Shown piece by piece: positions 28,551 to 38,900 of a DNA stretch of 64,000 nt. This stretch comes from Trichomonas tenax (lineage: Eukaryota > Parabasalia > Trichomonadida > Trichomonadidae), in the NCBI GenBank assembly GCA_023091735.1, contig JALKBU010000035.1, positions 56,701-120,700 of the forward strand, in the 5' to 3' direction. The notes beneath the pieces were generated by a model. That model ran no database searches. It was not told the DNA's origin and was given only the letters and a program-made list of their open reading frames with translations. The position numbers were made by a program, and so were the translations under genes. Within the stretch, counting starts at the first letter, position 1. The number at the start of each line of letters is the position of its first letter.

Positions 28551-31319
28551 TTATGTCTTTTTGACACCATATTTCGCATACTTTGGTTTGATTTCGCGGC
28601 AAGTTTGCATGAACGTAATTGTATTCTCCATATGTCTGGATTCGATTAAATCAGTGAATGACATCTTCGGAATCTGTGGTTTGATGACTCTTGCGGATTT
28701 AGGAGGCTCTTTGAGACCAAGAATCACTTTATCAATGAGTTTCTTTCCATCTTCGTTCTGTTCTTCACTCGTATCAAGCATTTCACGTGTTCCTTCGTAT
28801 GTAAAAATAATTGGAGGTAACTCACGAATAAGAGGTGGCGGGCGCTTAATTTCTTCTTCCTCGCTGTGGTCTTCTTCTTCAACGTGCTGCTCTGGCTTTT
28901 GGAAGTGAACTGGATCGATATCAATTGCATGTCCAAACCATGTCTTTGGCTCATTAATCTTCCACTTCCTCATGAGACCGATTGTTCCGATGCAGTTGAC
29001 TGGATCCATAGTCCACATCTTGACATCCTGGTCGAGGCTTGCTGTAACGAAAACTTTGTCTTGTTCGCTTGCGCACGCATTGATGATTCCCATAGGATGA
29101 GGTCTGAATGTGTGGTGTTCTGTGAAACTTCCGTCTGCTTCAACATTCATGATCTTCATGTATCCGTGCATGTTTGAAACATAAATATACGGCATTGTCT
29201 TCATAATTGCGATAGATGTGATAGCGCTGCTGATTGACATTCCGAAAACATCAATTGTCTTGATAGGTGTTATGCAGTCCAATCTCATAACGTGAATGCA
29301 TCCATTCATATCACCAGCCAAAAAAGTATCAGAGCTACTTGGAATATCAGCGGCAGTAGTTGGTTCTCCTGGTAATTGATACTTGATTATAGGATTTTGC
29401 TGTGGAACACTCCATAAGAACATTTCCTTCTCAGTGCCGAGTGTAACAATAACTCGTTCTTTGAGAACAGCCATCGATTCAACATTCTCTGAGTGACCAA
29501 CGAAATTCCTGTGGAAAGCCATTCTATTGCCTTGGATGTCCGCAAACAAAACGACGCTCTTGTTTCCATTAGAGCACAGCAGCTTCCTGTTACCGAATAT
29601 CTGTGCAAAAAGAAGACAGTGGCATCCTCCTTCTAACTGCGAAGGCTCCATCGTATACAAAATCGAACCTGAGTTTGCTGTAACAATATGGACTAAACCA
29701 TTACTGTAACCAACAGCGGTTCTTCTTTGTGATGTATCAATTGCAAAGCATGTAACTGTTGCGTCTTTTTCTTCGAGAGTGTACGAGAATTCTTTTTCGC
29801 CAGTCAACATATCCCAGCTTGCAATTGTCGCGTGATTATCACATGTTAAAACTTTCTTGAACAGTGTGTTGACGTGTACATTGACGATTGGATTCGTGCA
29901 CGCTCTTAATCCTGTTCCATTTCCATTTTCAACTTTCCAAGCTGAAACGAAAGCGCCAACAAGATAAAGCATGTCACCAGTGCATAAAGCAGCTGTTGGA
30001 GGGCATAATTCATGCTGAAGACCCATGAACCAGTTTCCACAGGGCTCCATGTTAGGAATTCTGTAAAGAGAGAAGAAGTTGTTCTTTGTGATTGTAACAA
30101 GAAAAGAAGATTCCGGAGGAAGTGTCGCGATTGTCATTGTTGAAACAAGCTGCGTGTTCGTCTCGACTGTCTGAGAATGAAGAGTTCCTGTTCTCCAGAT
30201 ACCGAAGCAGTGCGAAGGAGTGTTGTAGATGTAGTCCCTCGTGCGGTGTTCGTAGCAGAAACTTGTGATTGGAAGTCTGCTTGGCTCTTTGAAAACTTGC
30301 TCGATCGAGAGCTCGTTTGTTTTTAGCGAGAAGTGCCAAATTGCTAACGTGCCGTCTAACGAGCTTGAAGTGAATACATCGAGCTGTGGAATGTAGAGGA
30401 TCTGAGAAACAGCCTGCGTGTGTACTTTTGCGTGTTTGATCCTCGTCGATGTCCATTCTGATTTTCCGGCCCTGGATCCGCGAACGTGGAAAACCTCAAT
30501 GCGGCCTTCTTGGTCACCGATGAACAGATACGGATATTCAGGCAAAGACTCCATAGCTGTCGGTGTGTTAAATAATGGAATTCTTCTTCGTTTACAATTC
30601 GAAATTGCGAGCCTTGTTTCATCCGAGTTGTAGTGTTGTACTGCGTTGGAGTCAAGTGTCGCTGAAATAAAGTAATTTAGCTTAGTGTGGCTTCTTAAAT
30701 CGTAAAATATGATTTGTCTGTTTTGTTTCGCGATTGCAAGCTTGAAAATTGAGTCAAGGCAGCAGAAGTCGACGAATTTCTCTATGTCGGTGAAAGTTCT
30801 GATTGGAATGCATTCCATGTTCCAAAACGTGAGTGTAGTTTCTGTTAGAGTAATGATTTGCTCAAGAGCGTGAATGTATCGCGCGCGCAAGCACGTGGAC
30901 GATCTTTTGTTCTTCTGAATTGTCACTTCGTCAGGCGCGAAGAAAGTGAGATTGAGTTTTTTATCGATATTCGAGCCAGTCAAATTTTTCTGGTGCATCA
31001 TGATGTACGCAACGAGCTCATTCCAACTGATGTTGTAATCTGTGTTTGCATCAATCTGGCTGAAATATTCCGTCATTTGCTCGTCAGAAAGGATGGTATC
31101 TTCTATCAAATACCTGAGATTTGACTTGTTCCAGCGGTCCAGAGAGATCTCCAGACAATTAGAATTCGCTGCCTCTTCGAATGCGATTCTTAGCTTCTCG
31201 ATCCACGTTTTTCCGGGGAGATTGTTGACAATTTGCTCGTGCGTCATATTCATGAGGTTAACTGTCGACGATTCATGTGAATTTTCAGAGGGCACTGCAA
31301 CGCTTTTCCCCTGAGACAT
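28551..31319 (-). CDS. EF-hand and WD-repeat flagellar protein, WDR49/CFAP337-like
   Basis: The 922-residue protein has an N-terminal helical region with an EF-hand loop near residue 90 ('DANTDYNISWNEL', with D, N, D, I and E in place). Two arrays of WD repeats follow (~130-440 and ~460-750); examples are 'VFTSSSLDGTLAIWHF' and 'VFVTASLDQDVKMWTM'. A charged C-terminal tail (~790-922) contains 'EEEDHSEEEEIKRPPP'. EF-hand followed by WD arrays is the layout of the WDR49/WDR64/WDY group, axonemal proteins including CFAP337. That role fits the docking-type protein at 5.9 kb. The placement within WD proteins is moderately sure. Start: ATG 31319. Confidence 0.75.
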   Translation of the reverse strand: MSQGKSVAVPSENSHESSTVNLMNMTHEQIVNNLPGKTWIEKLRIAFEEAANSNCLEISLDRWNKSNLRYLIEDTILSDEQMTEYFSQIDANTDYNISWNELVAYIMMHQKNLTGSNIDKKLNLTFFAPDEVTIQKNKRSSTCLRARYIHALEQIITLTETTLTFWNMECIPIRTFTDIEKFVDFCCLDSIFKLAIAKQNRQIIFYDLRSHTKLNYFISATLDSNAVQHYNSDETRLAISNCKRRRIPLFNTPTAMESLPEYPYLFIGDQEGRIEVFHVRGSRAGKSEWTSTRIKHAKVHTQAVSQILYIPQLDVFTSSSLDGTLAIWHFSLKTNELSIEQVFKEPSRLPITSFCYEHRTRDYIYNTPSHCFGIWRTGTLHSQTVETNTQLVSTMTIATLPPESSFLVTITKNNFFSLYRIPNMEPCGNWFMGLQHELCPPTAALCTGDMLYLVGAFVSAWKVENGNGTGLRACTNPIVNVHVNTLFKKVLTCDNHATIASWDMLTGEKEFSYTLEEKDATVTCFAIDTSQRRTAVGYSNGLVHIVTANSGSILYTMEPSQLEGGCHCLLFAQIFGNRKLLCSNGNKSVVLFADIQGNRMAFHRNFVGHSENVESMAVLKERVIVTLGTEKEMFLWSVPQQNPIIKYQLPGEPTTAADIPSSSDTFLAGDMNGCIHVMRLDCITPIKTIDVFGMSISSAITSIAIMKTMPYIYVSNMHGYMKIMNVEADGSFTEHHTFRPHPMGIINACASEQDKVFVTASLDQDVKMWTMDPVNCIGTIGLMRKWKINEPKTWFGHAIDIDPVHFQKPEQHVEEEDHSEEEEIKRPPPLIRELPPIIFTYEGTREMLDTSEEQNEDGKKLIDKVILGLKEPPKSARVIKPQIPKMSFTDLIESRHMENTITFMQTCREIKPKYAKYGVKKT

Positions 31320-31873
31320 CCAAAAGAACCTAAATTCTCAAAACCGTTTGAAAATTTTAAATGACAATTCAATTTTGTCGGAAAATAAATATTTAAATTG
31401 TTATTATTCTAATTTTCAATGCATTATTTGGCATTTTGACAGAATTAGAAAAGTTTACAATGAAAAATTGAGCAGAAATCTCTGTCAGAAAGTCAGAAAT
31501 CTTATATTTACATTGTCAAAAGTGGTTAATTTACATTGCCAATTGTCAAAAATGGCTGGGTTAATATTCATTTTTCTCCATTTCAAAAGGCTTTCTATAA
31601 CATTTAACCATTCTGATCTATATCTCAACAAAATTTTATTTTATCCCTTTTGTTTTATATTCATTAGAATTAATTATTTGAGTTAATTTGAATGAGATTT
31701 AGATATATTTTATAGTAAAATGTAAATTTTTTCAAAGATAAATTCTTTCTCCTTTGAATATAATTAAATATTTAAAAAGAAATGAGTTTATCAGTGTTAG
31801 ATTCTTCGAAAATGAGATTGGAAATTATATTTGACATGTAATTTTCTTTTTGTCATGTAAATCAATTTTTAAA
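31320..31873. other. Divergent intergenic, WD-repeat / GT8-like genes
   Basis: AT-rich, with a 112-codon spurious frame. It carries a TGACATGTAA motif at 31832-31841 and a near copy, TGTCATGTAAA, at 31851-31861, just before the GT8-like ATG. Confidence 0.5.
31832..31861 (+). promoter_or_regulatory. Tandem TGACATGTAA / TGTCATGTAAA motifs
   Basis: Two direct copies 19 bp apart, the second ending 12 bases before ATG 31874. The core is the same as before the HORMA, PIKK-like, uL24 and PQ-loop genes. Confidence 0.5.
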
Positions 31874-33067
31874 ATGTCGTTTTTTTTCTTTTTTGTAAAA
31901 CTTTGTGAAAACAGAGGAAAAATCGAAGAATTCCCGGATTTCACGACTAGTTATACAGGAGAACAAGATTTTGATGCAAACGAAGTTGCTCCTTCACAGA
32001 ATAATTATGCATATATCACAGCTATTACTGGCGACGACGATATTGAGCACGAAGTTCTAAAATCAACAATGCTCGCGTATTCTCTTTGGTTTATTACACC
32101 AAAAGTCGATCGAATTTTGCTTATTTCTACGAAATTCAAAATGCCAGAAGTTCACGAACAGTGTCTTGCTAGACTATATACGAGCGTTTACAGATCGCCT
32201 TTTGTTGATTTTAAATGTCCAGGAAAATTATTTAAAGAATCCGATGCGCATCATTGGTTCAAATTAAACGCATGGACAGTAACTTCATACGAAAAGCTTC
32301 TTTGGATCAGTCCAAATGTCTTTTTCACAAAGGATCCAACAAGATTATTCCAATACCCGGTCCCTGCTGCTCCTCCGGACTATCAACTCTGGTCAATGTC
32401 TGAATATGGTCCAATACACAACTTTGACTTATTACTTTTTAAGCCTTCACTTGATGATTTCTTGAAATTGAAAGAAATGGCCTGTGATTGGATATCTAAT
32501 CCAGAAAACAGTCAGAAACGCGCTCAAATAGAAGGCACTCCTTACTTAGGAGCATATGATAACGGTTTACTTGAAGAATTTTATAAACACGAAATTAACA
32601 CGCTTCCGAAATACGCATGCTACGAGATCCCTGGAATCAAGGATGGAGAAGCAGCGACATCAGGAGATGACATTGATCCAAGAATTTTATCATACAGATT
32701 CTCCAAAGATCACATGCCATGGGAAACATCAAGCAATCACGTTTCTCAAGCGTGGGCTTATTTATTGAAGAAGATGTTCGATGCACTCGAAGAAGAACCG
32801 AACATCAAGGAACAGAACATTTACCCACCTTCAACAAATACATCATTGGACTTGATTTCAAGGAAGCTTCCTCCAGTCCTTAATTTCACATCAACACAAT
32901 TCTTGGAGACTTTTGTCGAATTTACTCCAATCAGTTTCACTCGTGTTATTGTTAATGCCGTCCTCCTTGGACTCTCAACTCTGTTTGTTATTATTTATGC
33001 TGTTGCGAACCCATCTCTCGACCCATATAAAGGTGAAGGTCGTGTTGTTCGCCGTAAAAAAGAATAA
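31874..33067 (+). CDS. Glycosyltransferase family 8 (glycogenin)-like membrane protein, DXD lost
   Basis: From ATG 31874 the product is 397 residues: a short hydrophobic N-terminus ('MSFFFFFVKL'), a GT8-like domain (~40-320) and a C-terminal membrane segment (~355-380, 'VLLGLSTLFVIIYAV') with a basic tail. 'YAYITAITGDDDIEHEVLKSTMLAYSL' in outline and 'KLNAWTVTSYEKLLWISPNVFF' follow the glycogenin layout, in which the latter should read K...L.DYDRVLYLDADVLV. The metal-binding DXD is replaced by SPN. Thus it is either inactive or acts differently. The in-frame TTG eight codons upstream lies inside the TGTCATGTAAA motif and is not the start. Confidence 0.7.
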   Translation: MSFFFFFVKLCENRGKIEEFPDFTTSYTGEQDFDANEVAPSQNNYAYITAITGDDDIEHEVLKSTMLAYSLWFITPKVDRILLISTKFKMPEVHEQCLARLYTSVYRSPFVDFKCPGKLFKESDAHHWFKLNAWTVTSYEKLLWISPNVFFTKDPTRLFQYPVPAAPPDYQLWSMSEYGPIHNFDLLLFKPSLDDFLKLKEMACDWISNPENSQKRAQIEGTPYLGAYDNGLLEEFYKHEINTLPKYACYEIPGIKDGEAATSGDDIDPRILSYRFSKDHMPWETSSNHVSQAWAYLLKKMFDALEEEPNIKEQNIYPPSTNTSLDLISRKLPPVLNFTSTQFLETFVEFTPISFTRVIVNAVLLGLSTLFVIIYAVANPSLDPYKGEGRVVRRKKE

Positions 33068-33377
33068 AATAGACTTAGTTTTAAAAATTATGCATCACAT
33101 TCTAAACGCAAAAGAAATCTAGAATTGGAAATAATCTATTGTTCAATCATTACAATTCCTAAATTGAAAATAGAATATAATTATATAATGGCAAAAGAAT
33201 CATTGTTTCGCAGCATACTTCAGAAAATTGCAGAAACTATAGAAGTAGTGTCCAGCTTTTGCTAGAAAATCGTGTTGAGGCATTTTATTCTATGCAGTAT
33301 CATTTATGAGTTGCGAGTTTGTATCAAAAAGGTGAAAAAGAAAACAGTTATGCAATTGTAATAAAGTTAGTACTTTA
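33068..33377. other. Intergenic, between convergent units
   Basis: AT-rich spacer after the GT8-like gene. I see nothing in it. Confidence 0.5.
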
Positions 33378-33745
33378 TTAACATTTAATCCATGCGGGTG
33401 TACCCATGCTCAATGCAGCCATTAATCCATGTGGATTGTTTTCCAATGCTTCCCTGAATAATGGATCTCTCATCCAGCATTCCCACTGTTGCTGCGTAAT
33501 ATCATTTGAAACGGAGTCCTTGAAAACAACGCTCGGTATTTCCCACTCAGCTGGATACATCATATAGATTAGAAGATAATTTGTTTTACGTGGAACTCTC
33601 TTTGAGGCACCGTTCCTGAAAACAACGCTGCGTGGCTCTAACAATGTTGGATCCATCATGTAGATCGGTAGGTCGAAATTGCGCTTCTGTTCAGGATGTC
33701 TTAAGATGACGCAGCTTGTTGATCTCACAGAAAATAAGAAAACAT
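33378..33745 (-). pseudogene. Small MxDP-repeat protein, copy 2, frameshifted near the start
   Basis: The frame 33728-33378 encodes 'RSTSCVILRHPEQKRNFDLPIYMMDP' in outline, then 'MMYPAEWEIPSVVFKDSVSND', 'QQQWECWMRDPLFREAL' and 'PAWIKC', parallel to copy 1. In copy 1 the ATG is 18 bases before the GTG that opens RSTS. Here the matching ATG at 33745 is 17 bases away, so one base is missing in the signal segment and the ATG is out of frame. Only a GTG begins the open frame. Either this copy is dead or it uses an unusual start. Upstream DNA (to about 33910) is shared with copy 1 in reverse orientation. Confidence 0.65.
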
Positions 33746-34059
33746 TTAAAACAATGCCTAAACTTTATAACCGCTCTCTTAAGAAATTGCAGTGGCAAAT
33801 GACAACAATAGATTTTAGAAAGATTGAAATATTGGTATAATGATGCCTATATGAAAAATACATGAGAAAAAAATTCTGATGTTATCCACGGCAAATGATG
33901 GCAAATTTGTCATTTTCTATTTCCCAACGATCTAAAAAGAAATAATTAAATTTAACGAAAAGAAACTGTCGTGCAATCATGTAGCAAACATACGAATAGC
34001 CATGAATGAAGAAAACATACTCAATTAAACATACTTCATATATCATGAAAATATATTTA

Positions 34060-34172
34060 TTAACATTTGACCCAGTCTTGTGTACCGAGGCTCAACATAA
34101 ACCCAACGCTAAGTGGATCTCTTTTGTATGCTTGGCGTAATAATGGACCTCTCATCAAGAACTCCCAACGTG
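34060..34172 (-). pseudogene. Small MxDP-repeat protein, copy 3, C-terminal fragment
   Basis: The minus strand encodes 'RWEFLMRGPLLRQAYKRDP' followed by 'SVGFMLSLGTQDWVKC' and TAA. This aligns residue for residue with the end of copy 2 ('QWECWMRDPLFREALENNP', then 'LMAALSMGTPAWIKC'). Upstream of it the coding region is missing (TAA is met at once). Yet the shared promoter-side motif (GACAAATGACGGCAAATTGCC, around 34262-34290) is still present, so an internal deletion seems to have removed the front of the gene. Confidence 0.7.
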
Positions 34173-34324
34173 GTTATTCTTTATTATTTGGAAAGATTAA
34201 AATATTGAATAAGAACGTCTAATTTTATATATTTGAAAAGTCCATGATACAATTAAAACATTATCTACGACAAATGACGGCAAATTGCCATTGTTTACTT
34301 TTCGGATAATTAAAAAGGAATTAA

Positions 34325-35869
34325 GGCCCGACTTGCATTGGATGTAAACTATTCAAAAATATAACCTTATGAGATGAAATTATACTTTTGCAGGAAGCTT
34401 AGAGAAACCTGGTGTGAATTTGAATAAAAAAATTTTATATACCATGCCACTTCTATGTATATGCTAGATGTCTGCGGTATCAGATTTTGATAATTTCATA
34501 ATTTATTTCAACTTAAAAAAAATTCGCAAAATTCGAGTTCTGATGAATTATTTTAACCTTATTTTGCGCAGCCCTACCTGATCTGTATTTTCATGATTTT
34601 CTTTGTTAGATAACAACTAGATTTTTTTTGATCGGGTATACATAGGAGATATCTTCTAATTCCTATTATTTACCTAAGAAACAGAAGGTCGAAATATGCT
34701 TAAAAAAGCCGAGACTTGCATGTAAAAGTGATATGTCTGTAAAGGACACTTATGCCAAAATAAGCACACAAAACACATTTGGTTAATGTGTTTTATCTAT
34801 TGTATCAACAAAAATCATTTATTTATGAGGAATAAAATTTTTCAAAAATTAAAATGTTTTTACATGAGCTCTTACGAATGTATTATGCAATTTAGATACC
34901 AACTGTAAGCTTACTAACTCTCAATATCGTTTTGTTAATCAAAATAGAAAAGCAATAATTGATTCAATGTTCAGCTGGTTTTTTATAAGATAATCCGATA
35001 TGGATATACAAAATGAGCATTCTGCAGTCGGAATTTTTGCTTTATATGCTTATTTCAGTGGGTGCACACAAGGTGTGGAACTCTTTATTTTCAAAACATT
35101 TTGGGTTGAAACTTTAGGCATAGCATCTATATGCATATAGGAACAATGTATACATGGATCGCAAATCTAAACGGTATCCCGAGATTTGAAGCAATACAGT
35201 CCCCATTATTGATAACATTATTTTAGCGGACAGTTTTCGCTGTATTTAAACACTGAACAGAACGTTTTATCATTTTCAAAGGAGCAATACTACTAACAAC
35301 AATCCAGAAATAATGTATTTATTGAGTGATTTAGTCTCCGTTATTTATACATCAAAATGATAATCTCGTAATAAAACTAACATTGTTGAAATATTCGCAT
35401 TTATAAATAATGTCACTTAAATTGGCTATGCTATTTGTTTGGCACTAAGAAAAAGTCAGTTTTCTATCAAATCTTATTTATATGAGGAAAAACTAATATT
35501 ATATATTGTTGCTCTAAACATGTTGATTTGATTATTTTAATTTTTGTTTTTCAAGAAGTCGATTAATTCAATTTTACTAATATGAAATCAAATTTGCTAT
35601 AATGTTGTGTAATATCATGCACACATGTACTATTAGCTAATAAAGCAATATTACTCTCTAAAACTCTACTTAATATGTTAATTCCAAATCTAATTTTTTA
35701 AATTTAAGGAACTAAAGCCTCTTTTTACAGTTAGACTCCAAATTTGATAGTAATCATTTTAAGCAAAGGTTGTTTTTTAACAAATTTTGATGTTTTCTCC
35801 CACTTATTGTAGAAGGAAAAATCATCAAAAAAATTTAAGGTGAATTGTCACTTTTACATGCAAGTTGCC
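34325..35869. mobile_element. Candidate TTAA-flanked element with short inverted repeats
   Basis: The left end reads TTAA-GGCCCGACTTGCAT (34321-34338). The right end, read in reverse, is TTAA-GGCAACTTGCATGTAAAAGTGA (from 35873 inward). A further internal copy, GACTTGCATGTAAAAGTGA, starts near 34718, in the left-end orientation. No transposase frame is left in the 1.5 kb, so if it is an element it is non-autonomous or decayed. TTAA target duplications are known for piggyBac; the family is not assigned here. It also holds a stray copy of the tandem-repeat unit from 5.3 kb (35098-35140). Confidence 0.4.
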
Positions 35870-35971
35870 TTAATCTATATTTTTTACATAAACTATACAA
35901 ATACATATAGAAATATTAATGAAATAATTAAATCATACTATTATAAAAAATCAGAGTAAAAATATTTTTAC

Positions 35972-38900
35972 TTATTCTTTTGGTGGCATTGCTTGTGGAA
36001 TCTTTCCTAAGCTAGTTGTTGTGACATTGAAATCAACAGCGCCAACTTGTGATTCCATGGACTTCTGCATCTCAACAAACTGCTCAACAATCTGGTTGTG
36101 GAGAGGCCTGAAGTCATCCGCGACAACATAGTTGTGAACTGAAATAGCAAAGTTCACAGCCTTCAACTGAGAGACAAACGCTTCCTTCAGCTTTGGTGCC
36201 CATTTCACTTGCTCTGGAAGCTTGGCCAAATCGCCTTCAAGGAAGAGCTCCTGGAAGAGTTTCGTACCACCGTTGACAGCTGCGTTAACGATACCGTTAA
36301 TAAGCATTGAGAACGCTGAAACAGCACTCTTGTCGAATGGAACGTCGTATGTGAGGCATCTCCAGTAGCTGCTTGCTTTCTGTAACAACTCTAGGCTCTT
36401 TGCATTTGTATCGAAGACAGCGCACTCAACAGGAGACATAACGCGTGGTCCTGTTGAATTGAGAATCTGTGCGCGTCTAACAATACCCTCGAGTGGATAC
36501 TGAACTTCGTACTCTGTGATATGTCTGTGGTATTCAGCAATTTCGTTGTACTTCTTTCCTTCGATTCTAACTCTGACTGGGACTTCGCTGTAGAACTTCT
36601 TTATGCGACATACAGTGCGTGTCATGACACCAGCTGGACTCTCTTCTGGGCAGTAGCTATCTTCAACGAGTGGCTTAACGTTGAAGATGTAAACATATCC
36701 CTTAGAGAAGTCTGCGTTTTCTGGTGGTGGCCTTGGTGAGCATTCAGCAGTCGGGAACTTTTGCTTCATGAATGCAAGCATCTGACCGTTATCGAAGTAA
36801 CCACCACGTCTGTAGATGAATGTCTTGTTGCGATGGATCTCATCGAAGCAATCACCAAAGAACTTAGCGCCGTAGAATCTATTAAGCTGTGTTCTTTCGA
36901 TTGTTGTGATTTCCTTCCATGCGCGAGATTCGAGTTCGCAGACTCGCGCAAGTCCTGCATAGTCGTATCTTGGTTCTAACATGCTTCTGAGCTCGTTTGT
37001 GCACTCGACAGCGTGCTCAAAGAACTGAGCCTGCATGTAGAGTTCGTAGGCTCTGTTCATCAAAGCGCGCCTTCTCTCGAAAACTGTCTGTGCTGGGAAT
37101 ATTGATTCTGGTCTGCATTCATCATCTGGATTCTTGTCACCCAAGAACTTATTGATGAATGTAAGGACTTCAGCAGCTTCGACATGGTTGTTAAGCGAAA
37201 TGTGGAGATCATAAAGCATAACAGCGAAGTGTGGGAAGTTGATCATCGCTGATTCTGAGTTCCTGAAGCCTTCAAGAAGGAATATGATTGATGTGACACG
37301 CTCATCTTCATATGAAGCGTTTGGTGGATATAAGCTGAGGTTAGCAAGGTTCTGTGAGAACTGGATAAGCTTGGCAACGCTTTGCTTTGCAGATGGCAAA
37401 ATCTCCGTGATGATGTCGAAGATGGAAACGATTTCTGCCATTCCTTCGACACTCATGACAGCGATAAGGGCATCAACGATTGGCGTCCCGATTGCCTGCA
37501 TCTTCTTGCCTTCGGCTGTGAAAATCTGGCCGAGAGCCTTCATGATGACCTGCCTAACGCCGGTATCCTTGGAAGAAATGTACATGTGGAACAATGGGAT
37601 GAAAATGCTGGAATCGAAGTGATAATCCTTTGGCACGTTCTCGATAAGTAATGGAAGAAGGTGAGAAATTGGTGTGAGGTCAATAGCGAACATCTGGCTG
37701 TAGATGGCTCTATCGAGTGGAGTGAAGATTTCAAATCTATGAAGGAATTGTCTGTAGAAGCTCGAAATTGTCTTAATAAGAAGGATAACGTCCTTTCTTG
37801 TTTCAGAGAATTGATCATCCTGTGAAAGAAGGAAGACTTTGACGAAAGCTGGCACGAGAGCGAACAAAATTGATGGCGAAGCATCATCGACAGCCTTCAG
37901 AAGTGTCTCTGTAATATCTGAGAATGTCTTTGCTGGGTTTCCACCATATGTCAAGATTTGCTTAACGCCAAGTGTCATTGAGTAGTAAATATAGAGAATG
38001 AGTGGTGTGGAATAATCCGGCTGTCCAATCATCATTGAGAAGAATGGGGATAATTGCTGAATGGCACCAGTGAATGATGATGAAGATCCGAGCATACTGA
38101 AGAAGATTGTGACACCAAGTGGAAGAACTTTCTCGACAATGCATGACTTGTAGTCATCTTTAATAACTTCCTTGATAATCTCTGGAAGGAGGCCACGTCT
38201 AATTTCTTCGTTCCTGAAGATTTCTGAGTTTGCAAAGTGGTCGAAAACTTTAAGTTTATCGTTGGCAGCTGCTGGTGTTGAACTGAAGGCGATCAAAGCG
38301 AAATCGATAACTTCCTTCTTAGAGAAGAATGAGTTCATGAGCTGAAGGAAGTGAGGAAGTGCGCGAATGAGGAACTGACGCTGAACGACGGCCATCTTCT
38401 CTGTAGATGAAATTCTCTTGCATGTGGAGTCGAAAACCATCTTAAAGTCCTTCCTGACCTGCTGCTCGTCGACAGCTTGTTTGTTCATCTTAGCGAAGTT
38501 GACTGACTCGACAATCACTCTTAAGATGCTTGCGAGAGCACGCTGAATGTTGGCCATGGCACTCTGGATCTGATGATCTTCTGTGTTTGTCGATTCTAAG
38601 ACTTTAGCAGTGTACTGAAGCAAAGCCTGACCGAGCTTAGCGAGAAATTGATTTTCATTGATGAAATATGCAGAAATAAATGAGTTCAAAACACGCTCTA
38701 AGAATGGATCACGAGATGCTGCCTGATCGAGAGCTTTGAGTGTAGAAATGAATGCGTAAAGTGCACGTGATGAATTTCTTTCATCTTCACAAATAATCTT
38801 TGATAATTCGAACAAGATCTTGGCACCCCATGGATAGTAGTACTGGACATCATAGATACTGATTTCCTCGAATGTTGCATCTTTATCGGATTTTGTTGTC

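Noticed and set aside
31348..31686. 112-codon ORF between the WD and GT8-like genes.
   Set aside because: Composition is rich in Phe, Ile, Leu and Asn as in random AT-rich frames; no motif.
35280..35310. ACTAAC-containing stretch as a possible intron 3' splice signal.
   Set aside because: It lacks the full trichomonad branch/acceptor arrangement and there is no interrupted gene around it.
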